From contig SFGV01000050.1 of assembly GCA_004557545.1 (NCBI GenBank), forward strand, positions 1 to 14,567: a DNA stretch of 14,567 bases, written 5' to 3'. This document shows, piece after piece, positions 8,264 through 13,270 of the stretch. Position 1 is the first letter of the stretch; the number at the start of each line of letters is the position of its first letter. The notes beneath the pieces are model-generated. The model was not told the origin of the DNA and did no database searches. It worked only from the letters and a program-made list of their open reading frames with translations. Source of the stretch: Succinatimonas hippei (GTDB lineage: Bacteria > Pseudomonadota > Gammaproteobacteria > Enterobacterales > Succinivibrionaceae). Made by a program: the position numbers and the translations under genes.

Positions 8264-8285
8264 ATCTGTGCTTTCCTTAAAAGAC

Positions 8286-8305
8286 GGGCGGCATGAATGC
8301 CGCCC
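8286..8305 (-). other. Strong hairpin between the binding-protein gene and dctQ
   Basis: GGGCGGCA (8286-8293) and TGCCGCCC (8298-8305) form a perfect 8-bp GC-rich stem with a 4-base loop. It lies 36 bases after the binding-protein stop and 23 bases before dctQ. On the minus strand GUCUUUUAAGG follows, so it can act as a leaky terminator or a 3'-end stabiliser. This layout would give more periplasmic binding protein than membrane subunits, which transporters of this kind need. Confidence 0.75.
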
Positions 8306-8340
8306 CGCCATTACATGATGTTTAGGATGCGAGCTTTAAA

Positions 8341-9336
8341 TCAGTACTCGTGTTTGAGGATCTTGTCGAGGTATTCAGGGTGATCCATCTTCTTGCGGAC
8401 CATGTCGTAAATACCACCCTTGACCGCCTGATCACGCCACTGGGCGCGCTCTTGAGGGGTAAGCTCGATGACCTCGCAGCCGGCCTTCTTGAACTTGTCA
8501 ACTGACAGGGCGTTGAGCTCAGTAGCGCGCTTGCGCTGAGCGGTCTGATAAGCGGCGACAGCGTCATCAAAGGCCTTCTTGATCTCAGGATCGAAGCTGT
8601 CGTAGATCTTCTTGTTGATATAGAGGTTGTGCGGCGAGAACAGGTGGCCGGTCAGGGAAATATAGTGCTGAACCTCATAGAGCTTGTTGGAGTCTATGAT
8701 TGAAAGCGGGTTTTCCTGAGCGTCGATGGTTCCCTGCTGCAGAGCGGAGATAACCTCGGTGAAAGCCATCGGGGTAGGGTTGGCGCCCCAGTTCTTCCAC
8801 ATCGCGATCTGAAGGTCGGTTTCCATCACGCGCAGCTTCTGACCTTTGACATCGGCAGGAACGCGAACCGGAACCTTGTTGTTGGTGTAGTGGCGGTAAC
8901 CGTTCTCAACGGCGGCCAGGAACTTAAGTCCCTTCTTCTCAACCTGATCGTTGATGGCGTGTCCCAGAGGACCGTCCATGCACTTCCAGGCGTCTTCAAT
9001 CTTGTCAAAGAGGAAAGGCGCGTCCCAGACGTAGAGGTCAGGGATCATGGAGGCGAGAACTGAAGGCTGGGTCTGAACCATCGCAATATCGCCGATCATC
9101 ATTGACTCGGTGACACTGCGGTCATCGCCGAGCATGTTGTTCGGGAAGTGCTTGATTTCAAGGCGTCCGTTGGACTCCTTCTTGGCGACGTCGATTAAAA
9201 CCTGAGCCGCGTCGATTGACGGCTGGTTGGTGACGTTGGCAAACCTCAGTGTAACGTCAGCCGCGGAGGAGGAGGCAGAAACTCCTGCCAGCATGGCGGC
9301 TCCGATGGCGAGTGAAAGTATGTGTCTTGCTTTCAT
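8341..9336 (-). CDS. dctP: TRAP transporter substrate-binding protein, DctP family
   Basis: 331-residue periplasmic binding protein that delivers a carboxylate to DctQM. It begins MKARHILSLAIGAAMLAGVS with a Sec signal peptide ending near SSSAA-DVTLRF. DctP hallmarks are GLKFLAAVENGYRHYTNN (R148), GQKLRVMETD (R169, aligning with the arginine that holds the ligand carboxylate in SiaP), NPTPMAFTEVISALQQGTID and AQENPLSIID. ATG 9336 is used because TGGAG lies 5 bases before it; an ATG 15 codons upstream would put a charged stretch ahead of the signal peptide. It is first in the operon. A plausible promoter lies at 9401-9428 with a Crp-like site upstream. The ligand is unknown; the neighbouring dehydratase suggests an aldonate or related sugar acid. 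Confidence 0.94.
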   Translation of the reverse strand: MKARHILSLAIGAAMLAGVSASSSAADVTLRFANVTNQPSIDAAQVLIDVAKKESNGRLEIKHFPNNMLGDDRSVTESMMIGDIAMVQTQPSVLASMIPDLYVWDAPFLFDKIEDAWKCMDGPLGHAINDQVEKKGLKFLAAVENGYRHYTNNKVPVRVPADVKGQKLRVMETDLQIAMWKNWGANPTPMAFTEVISALQQGTIDAQENPLSIIDSNKLYEVQHYISLTGHLFSPHNLYINKKIYDSFDPEIKKAFDDAVAAYQTAQRKRATELNALSVDKFKKAGCEVIELTPQERAQWRDQAVKGGIYDMVRKKMDHPEYLDKILKHEY

Positions 9337-9400
9337 ATAAACTCCAGGTTGTGTTTGTTTCTTTTGTTTGGCGCTCAGCATTGCTGATTCGTTATATTCA

Positions 9401-9428
9401 ATTGTATTTGCTGCATGGAGCTTTTCAC
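9401..9428 (-). promoter_or_regulatory. Candidate promoter of the TRAP-dehydratase operon
   Basis: On the minus strand GTGAAA (9428-9423) and TACAAT (9406-9401) are separated by 16 bases, each matching 4-5 of 6 sigma-70 consensus positions. A start near 9394 would give a leader of about 58 bases. TATAAC (9396-9391) is an alternative -10 box. Confidence 0.4.
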
Positions 9429-9442
9429 CTTATCTAGGGTAG

Positions 9443-9464
9443 ATTTGCGACGGAGTTCACTAAG
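9443..9464. promoter_or_regulatory. Candidate Crp site upstream of dctP
   Basis: The core TGCGA-N6-TCACT (9446-9461) matches 8 of 10 positions of TGTGA-N6-TCACA. Its centre (9453.5) is about 60 bases upstream of the predicted dctP start, close to the usual class I position for Crp activation. The gntR gene lies on the other side. The match is moderate and no Crp gene is in the window. Confidence 0.4.
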
Positions 9465-9744
9465 TTATCTGATGAGTATGTATGAAATATGATCATCTTC
9501 ACATTTCAAGCCTGCCGGAAAAAATCTGCAGAATAAGAAAGCTCAGTTTATCAAAAGGATAGTTCAAAATTCTTCGGAAATTCAGCTTTAATGTGATGGG
9601 TAACATTTGATTTACAAGCTGATTTACCCAATTCAGCTTAAAAGGTCTGAATCGTTTAAAGGCTTTTTTTTCAATAAAGCGCACGCTTTTCCCATTTTCC
9701 CGGAACAGCTGTAATTATTAAGTTAAAATGAGGGAAAGTTATTT
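9465..9744. other. Divergent dctP-gntR control region
   Basis: This is the middle of the 469-base gap between divergent dctP and gntR. It holds a 10-bp direct repeat AATTCAGCTT (9579-9588 and 9630-9639), an inverted pair GGGTAA (9598-9603) and TTACCC (9624-9629), and a plus-strand run of eight T (9664-9671) after a weak AT-rich stem. No ORF on either strand looks real. A small plus-strand RNA ending at the T-run is possible but unsupported. Confidence 0.35.
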
Positions 9745-9760
9745 ATTTGTCTGATCTCTT
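9745..9760. promoter_or_regulatory. Candidate GntR operator, copy 1 (16-bp repeat)
   Basis: ATTTGTCTGATCTCTT is repeated base for base at 12035-12050, upstream of the dehydrogenase gene. Here it sits 46-61 bases before the gntR start codon, where binding could repress the regulator's own gene. TTGTCTGAT partly fits the TNGTNNNACNA pattern reported for FadR/FCD-type GntR operators. Its assignment to this regulator is an inference from the shared sequence. Confidence 0.5.
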
Positions 9761-9805
9761 AACCTGAAAGCCTGCAGACGCGGCCTGGATGACAAGGAAA
9801 TTGTT

Positions 9806-10522
9806 ATGTCAGAACAAGCAAAAACAACGGTTGTGAAATCACTCTCCGAGATCACTGCTGACCGCATGATCAGCCATATTGTAAGCCGCGGCTACAAGAA
9901 GGGGGAGAAGATAGCCAATGAGAAATCACTTTGCGATGAACTTGGCGTAGGACGGAGCACACTGCGTGAGGCGGTGCGGATGCTGGCATCCCGAAACATC
10001 CTTACGGTGCGCCACGGTTCTGGTATTTATATAAGCGACAAACTTGGTATTCCCGATGATCCTCTGGGCTTTACCTTTGTTCAGGACAAAAAGAAGCTGG
10101 TATACGATCTTCTGGGTTTTCGCCGTATCATAGAGCCGCCTATAACAGCGCTTGCCGCAGTTAACGCCAGTGATGAGCAGATTGCTATTCTCGACGAGAT
10201 TGAGAAACGTATAGAGGATCAGATTAACTCCGACCAGCCCCATCTTAATGATGACGCGCTCTTTCATTCAACCATTGGAGAGATGAGCGGTAATATCGTG
10301 ATGCCCAAGATAGGTCCCATCATCTACAACGCCATCGATCTTTTCATAGACGTGACAGGTTCGGTTCTGCGCGAGGAGACCATCGAGGATCACCGCTCAA
10401 TCATAAACGCAATAAAACGCCACGATTCGATAAGAGCTCAGGACGCGATGCTCATACACATCATCCATAACCGTGATGTTATCGAAAGGGCTCTGGAGAA
10501 CCCAGCGTCTAAGGGCAAGTAG
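9806..10522 (+). CDS. GntR-family transcriptional regulator with FCD ligand-binding domain
   Basis: 238-residue DNA-binding regulator of the FadR subfamily. The N-terminal winged helix (about 11-78) contains NEKSLCDELGVGRSTLREAV and a wing segment VRHGSGIYI. The all-helical FCD domain (about 96-230) shows the likely metal and ligand residues D150, H154 (ALFHSTI), H196 (EDHRSII) and H218 (MLIHIIHNR). These domains usually bind small carboxylates or sugar acids and release DNA. ATG 9806 has AAGGAA about 7 bases upstream. The gene is divergent from dctPQM-dehydratase, the usual arrangement for a local regulator of a sugar-acid operon. The 16-bp repeat at 9745-9760 in its leader suggests autoregulation. 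Effector and sign of regulation are unknown. Confidence 0.93.
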   Translation: MSEQAKTTVVKSLSEITADRMISHIVSRGYKKGEKIANEKSLCDELGVGRSTLREAVRMLASRNILTVRHGSGIYISDKLGIPDDPLGFTFVQDKKKLVYDLLGFRRIIEPPITALAAVNASDEQIAILDEIEKRIEDQINSDQPHLNDDALFHSTIGEMSGNIVMPKIGPIIYNAIDLFIDVTGSVLREETIEDHRSIINAIKRHDSIRAQDAMLIHIIHNRDVIERALENPASKGK

Positions 10523-10528
10523 AACAAT

Positions 10529-10700
10529 GTGAACGTACCCGCCTATAGAGGCGGGAGCTTCCTGCTTCAACGAGAACAGCACTGCATACTCCGAAGAGTT
10601 GCGGCGACCTACACTCTCTCCACAGGCGTCAATTCCCGTGCGACCCACGGTATTTGATGATCTCATACTACCAAATAAGACCACAGGCAATTGTATGGCT
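10529..10700 (-). ncRNA. Possible TnpB guide-RNA (omega-RNA) scaffold
   Basis: In IS200/IS605 elements the 3' end of tnpB plus the right-end hairpin forms the guide RNA scaffold, and the guide lies just outside the element. Here the minus strand keeps the tnpB tail and a 7-bp terminal hairpin, then ACGTTCAC at the presumed right end. A guide starting at 10528 would read antisense into the 3' end of gntR. Whether this RNA is made is unknown, and no TnpB is in the window to use it. Confidence 0.35.
10540..10690 (-). pseudogene. tnpB: TnpB (IS605 OrfB) C-terminal remnant
   Basis: The minus-strand reading frame encodes SNTVGRTGIDACGESV followed by LKQEAPASIGG, which resembles the variable tail of many IS605-type TnpB proteins (an N-T-V-G-x-T-G-I-x-A-C-G run, then K-Q-E-A). 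The zinc finger and RuvC catalytic core that should precede it are absent. The frame has no stop at the element end and runs on through the right-end hairpin into the antisense of gntR. TnpB genes normally overlap the guide-RNA scaffold here, so the conserved residues may reflect RNA rather than protein constraint. Recognition is from memory of the family. Confidence 0.6.
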
Positions 10701-10785
10701 CGATTACTTACGTAAATTCGCCAGCCCCGTCTTCATCCCACCTAAAGAGGTGGAGGACTTCTGGCGGATTAGGTTTAAGGCTTTA

Positions 10786-10824
10786 TTAGAACGCCGCTCT
10801 GAGAGCATCAGGGCGGCGTTCTAA
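10786..10824. repeat. Long near-perfect hairpin between the IS relic and the dehydrogenase gene
   Basis: TTAGAACGCCGC (10786-10797) pairs perfectly with GCGGCGTTCTAA (10813-10824); a G-T and a C-G pair extend the stem to 14 bp around an 11-base loop. Neither strand has a U-run after it, so it is not a standard terminator. It lies between convergent gntR and dehydrogenase transcripts and could have been the original gntR transcript end before the IS element inserted, or an interspersed repeat. Confidence 0.6.
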
Positions 10825-10897
10825 GTTCAATGAAGCGAATTCACAATATGTCCTTCCGGGCAGGGCGCTACTAGAATCTCTTCATCCACCGGACCAT

Positions 10898-10921
10898 AAA
10901 AAAACCGCCCTTACGGGCGGT
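10898..10921 (-). terminator. Intrinsic terminator of the dehydrogenase gene
   Basis: On the minus strand ACCGCCC-GTAA-GGGCGGT (10904-10921) is followed by a run of seven U. It lies about 44 bases beyond the dehydrogenase stop codon. Confidence 0.92.
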
Positions 10922-10964
10922 CAAACAGGCCTTCCTTGCGGTAGGCCCAAGGCTTTTCAGGAAA

Positions 10965-11933
10965 TCAGAATTTGTTTACCTGGCAGCGTGGTTTCTGACC
11001 GGTGGCTCCGCGTACCGCTTCCTCAGCGCATTTGGTCTTGAGATCTGAGGACGCCTGTACCGAGTACCAGGCCATATGAGGAGTGATCACGATATGCGGG
11101 GCGCTGCGCAGAGGGCTGTCGGCAGGCAGAGGCTCCTTGCAGGTGACATCGATGCCGGCTCCGGCAAGATGTCCGCTCTTTAACGCGTCGGCGAGATCCT
11201 TTTCATTTACAAGTCCGCCGCGGGCTACGTTAATAAGGTAGGAGCCCTTCTTCATCTTTGCGAAGGCGTCTTTGTTCATAAAGCCCTGATTGTCCTTGTT
11301 AAGACCGCAGTGCAGGGTAATGACATCAGCATTGCGGATGACCTCATCCTCAGAGCAGAGCTTGATGAAAGAAAGCTCAGGATCGCTTTCAACGTGCTTG
11401 GTATAGATATCGTAGCCAATAACCTTGCAGCCCATGGCGTGAACGCGTTTTGCCATCGCGGTGCCGATACGGCCAAGTCCAATGATGCCTACGGTCATGC
11501 AGGACATACGGGTGATCGGGGCGACCTTCGCGTAATCCCATACCCCATCTTTTACAAGGTTTGCCGCCTCAACAACCTTACGGGTTACGGCAAGCATCAG
11601 GGTTAAGGCCTGATCGGCTACCTCGAAGGTACCGTAATCTGGAACATTGCAGACCGCGACATGGTGTCTTGATGCGGCCTCCAGATCTACATTGTCAACG
11701 CCAACGCCATAACGGCAGATAAGCTTGAGATCAGGCAGGGCGGCAAAGACCTTTTCGGTGAACTTTGCGTATTGGTTGCACACGGCCAGCGCGCCCTTGC
11801 ACTCCCTGATGAGGTCATCTTCATTCTTGCACTGGCAGAGTTTGTATGACAAACCGGCCTTCTTGAATACGGCCTCTTCCTCATTGATGTTAGCGTGGTC
11901 GCAGTCGGTGATCACAATCTTGGCATCAGCCAT
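10965..11933 (-). CDS. D-isomer-specific 2-hydroxyacid dehydrogenase, NAD-dependent
   Basis: 322-residue cytoplasmic oxidoreductase interconverting a 2-keto acid and a D-2-hydroxy acid. The Rossmann motif is GIIGLGRIGTAMAKR (G152, G154, G157), with D175 in GYDIY at the end of the next strand favouring NAD over NADP. Catalytic residues are R238 (NVARGGLV), E267 (CKEP) and H286 (TPHMAWYS). RYGVGVDNVDLEAAS and VPDYGTFEVADQAL resemble CtBP-like and phosphoglycerate-dehydrogenase-like members. ATG 11933 is chosen because GAGG lies 7 bases ahead; an in-frame ATG 9 codons upstream has a poorer ribosome site. It converges on gntR, shares a 16-bp upstream sequence with it and has a strong Crp-like site, so it probably belongs to the same regulon. 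A hydroxypyruvate, glyoxylate or sugar-keto-acid reductase is possible; the substrate is not decided by sequence. Confidence 0.9.
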   Translation of the reverse strand: MADAKIVITDCDHANINEEEAVFKKAGLSYKLCQCKNEDDLIRECKGALAVCNQYAKFTEKVFAALPDLKLICRYGVGVDNVDLEAASRHHVAVCNVPDYGTFEVADQALTLMLAVTRKVVEAANLVKDGVWDYAKVAPITRMSCMTVGIIGLGRIGTAMAKRVHAMGCKVIGYDIYTKHVESDPELSFIKLCSEDEVIRNADVITLHCGLNKDNQGFMNKDAFAKMKKGSYLINVARGGLVNEKDLADALKSGHLAGAGIDVTCKEPLPADSPLRSAPHIVITPHMAWYSVQASSDLKTKCAEEAVRGATGQKPRCQVNKF

Positions 11934-11993
11934 TTTTAAACCTCTTTTCAAAGCAGACATGAAATTTCCGGCAGTGTTACTGCTCTGGTTTTT

Positions 11994-11999
11994 ATTGTA
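11994..11999 (-). promoter_or_regulatory. Dehydrogenase gene -10 box
   Basis: On the minus strand TACAAT (11999-11994) predicts a start near 11987 and a leader of about 54 bases. The -35 region is a poor match, as expected for a promoter needing an activator. The Crp-like site centred at 12027.5 is about 40.5 bases upstream of this start. Confidence 0.5.
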
Positions 12000-12016
12000 G
12001 GTTAAAGAAAAAAATA

Positions 12017-12038
12017 AATTGTGATACGCTTCCCATTT
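12017..12038. promoter_or_regulatory. Strong candidate Crp site upstream of the dehydrogenase gene
   Basis: The core TGTGA-N6-TCCCA (12020-12035) matches 9 of 10 positions of TGTGA-N6-TCACA, and the outer TTT and AA flanks also match the consensus. Its centre is about -40.5 from the predicted start, the class II position. The last four bases (ATTT) overlap the candidate GntR operator at 12035-12050, so binding of the two proteins could compete or cooperate. Confidence 0.6.
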
Positions 12039-12050
12039 GTCTGATCTCTT
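12035..12050. promoter_or_regulatory. Candidate GntR operator, copy 2 (16-bp repeat)
   Basis: This is an exact copy of the 16 bases at 9745-9760 (ATTTGTCTGATCTCTT) on the same strand. It lies 102-117 bases before the dehydrogenase start codon and about 48-63 bases upstream of its predicted transcription start, adjoining the Crp-like site. From that place a regulator could interfere with or assist Crp. Confidence 0.5.
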
Positions 12051-12423
12051 CGACTAATAAATTAAATTTAAAACCCCGTTAAAGAATTCAAATAGTGCTT
12101 ACATACAGAAAAGATAAGATATTACAGACAATAGATGGTAAAAGTGCCGAGACGCAGATAGCTGATTGTTATCAGATCTGTTTGTGGTTTTTCATAATGG
12201 CAACCCAACGTAACAGAGCAAGGACTATCGGCGCAAGCAAGACTTATTTTTGTGAATATGCCTAAGCCATTTTTAGTCATTAAACCGCTTCAGTGAGAGG
12301 TGCACTTAGCATAATATACTTAAACATCAATAAGATATACCGAAGACAGGTCAGTCAGACCACCGGTATTTATGTTGATAAAAAAAATCAGTTGAAATGC
12401 ATTACGCAATTAGAACTTGATGC
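12051..12423. other. Non-coding stretch between the dehydrogenase and oxidoreductase control regions
   Basis: About 370 AT-rich bases with no credible gene. No RNA gene, hairpin with U-run or repeat is recognised. Its two ends carry the control sites of the flanking divergent genes. Confidence 0.4.
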
Positions 12424-12478
12424 TATAGTAGTAACTATCAAATACAGAGTTACTTAATAAAACAAAGTTATAAGTAAC
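12424..12478 (+). promoter_or_regulatory. Candidate extended -10 promoter and operator of the oxidoreductase gene
   Basis: TGCTATAGT (12421-12429) is an extended -10 element with TATAGT at 12424-12429, predicting a start near 12436. Just downstream GTTACTTA (12449-12456) and TAAGTAAC (12471-12478) are perfect reverse complements with a 14-base spacer. GTAAC at 12431-12435 is a third related half. A repressor bound here would block transcription; the regulator is not in the window. Confidence 0.45.
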
Positions 12479-12514
12479 AATGTTCAAATATGAAGTTTTA
12501 GACAGGAGTTCACT

Positions 12515-13147
12515 ATGAAAATCGCGGTTATTGCAGCTAATGGTCGTACAGCCGGATGCATTATCAACGAAGCCGTTGCGCGTGGTCATGAGGTTACCGC
12601 TTTTGGTCGTCACGCTGAGAACAACACCAAGGCTCAGAAATATGTGAAAAAGGATCTGTTCTCACTTACCGCTGACGATCTAAAAGGCTTTGACGCGGTA
12701 GTTGACGCGGTAGGTACCTGGACCCTTGAGACACTTTATGTGGTTCCCAAGGCAGCCATTTTCCTTGCTGATCTCGTAAAGGGAACCAATACCCGCCTTC
12801 TCGTAGTCGGTGGCGCCGGCAGTCTCTTTACCAATAAGGAGCACACCTCAACTCTTCAACTTTCACCTGATTTCCCGGATTCATACAAAGGCGTATCCTC
12901 ATCTCACGCTCTCGCTCTTGAAGAACTTCGCGCTACCGAAAACGTCAAATGGACCTATGTCTCTCCGGCAGCTGACTTCCAGGCAGATGGTGAGCGCACC
13001 GGCAAATACATACTCGCAGGTGAGGAATTCACCTTAAACAGCAAAAACGAGTCCATCATTTCCTATGCTGATTACGCCATCGCGATTGTTGATGAGATTG
13101 AGCAGGGCAAGCACATAGCTCAGCGTATTTCCGTGGTCCGCGCTTAA
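12515..13147 (+). CDS. NAD(P)-binding Rossmann oxidoreductase (NmrA/YwnB-like, atypical SDR)
   Basis: 210-residue single-domain protein of the NAD(P)-binding atypical short-chain dehydrogenase type. The nucleotide loop is IAVIAANGRTAGCII, where the first glycine of the usual G-x-x-G-x-x-G is alanine (A8). FGRH follows the second strand, where NADP-specific members have a basic residue. DAVVDAVGT, RLLVVGGAG and WTYVSPAADF are standard family segments. There is no classical Y-x-x-x-K pair, as is common in this subgroup, so a reductase or a redox-sensing role are both possible. AGGAG (12504-12508) lies 6 bases before the ATG. It is a single gene with its own promoter-operator region, and nothing ties it to the sugar-acid genes. 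Confidence 0.85.
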   Translation: MKIAVIAANGRTAGCIINEAVARGHEVTAFGRHAENNTKAQKYVKKDLFSLTADDLKGFDAVVDAVGTWTLETLYVVPKAAIFLADLVKGTNTRLLVVGGAGSLFTNKEHTSTLQLSPDFPDSYKGVSSSHALALEELRATENVKWTYVSPAADFQADGERTGKYILAGEEFTLNSKNESIISYADYAIAIVDEIEQGKHIAQRISVVRA

Positions 13148-13165
13148 CTGAGGTAAAGGGATCAG

Positions 13166-13187
13166 GTATCCGCGTTCAAACGGATAC
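13166..13187 (+). other. Hairpin just after the oxidoreductase gene
   Basis: GTATCCG (13166-13172) and CGGATAC (13181-13187) form a perfect 7-bp stem 18 bases after the stop codon. AGAGATCAG follows, with no U-run. It is probably a transcript-end stem rather than an efficient terminator. Confidence 0.5.
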
Positions 13188-13236
13188 AGAGATCAGAGGG
13201 GCTGAATAATAACGGAACTGTAAACAGGCTGATATG

Positions 13237-13263
13237 AAAGGGCAGGCACGGAGCCGGCCCTTT
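13237..13263. terminator. Probable bidirectional terminator between convergent genes
   Basis: AAAGGGC (13237-13243) pairs with GCCCTTT (13257-13263), and an inner GGC-GCC adds three pairs beyond one mismatch. On the plus strand TTTCTGCTCTTT follows and on the minus strand UUU then CAUAUC. It sits between the ends of the oxidoreductase gene (13147) and the AAA-ATPase gene (13271) and can serve both. Confidence 0.65.
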
Positions 13264-13270
13264 CTGCTCT

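Larger units (their letters stand above)
10529..10775 (-). mobile_element. Non-autonomous IS200/IS605-type element or relic
   Basis: Two related hairpins point the same way: CCCGCCT-ATAG-AGGCGGG (10538-10555) and CCACCT-AAAG-AGGTGG (10738-10753). They match at 14 of 18 aligned positions, and the differences in the stems compensate each other. Same-orientation terminal hairpins, rather than inverted repeats, are the hallmark of IS200/IS605 ends, which are recognised as single strands. Between them on the minus strand is the tail of a TnpB gene. No TnpA or full TnpB is present, so the copy cannot move itself. The end near gntR is about 7 bases after the gntR stop codon. The outer boundary near 10775 is approximate. 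Confidence 0.6.

Noticed and set aside
10397..10690. 97-codon minus-strand ORF treated as one gene
   Set aside because: Only its first half resembles a TnpB tail; the second half is the antisense of gntR, and it starts at a TTG with no ribosome site. It is split here into a tnpB remnant and gntR antisense.
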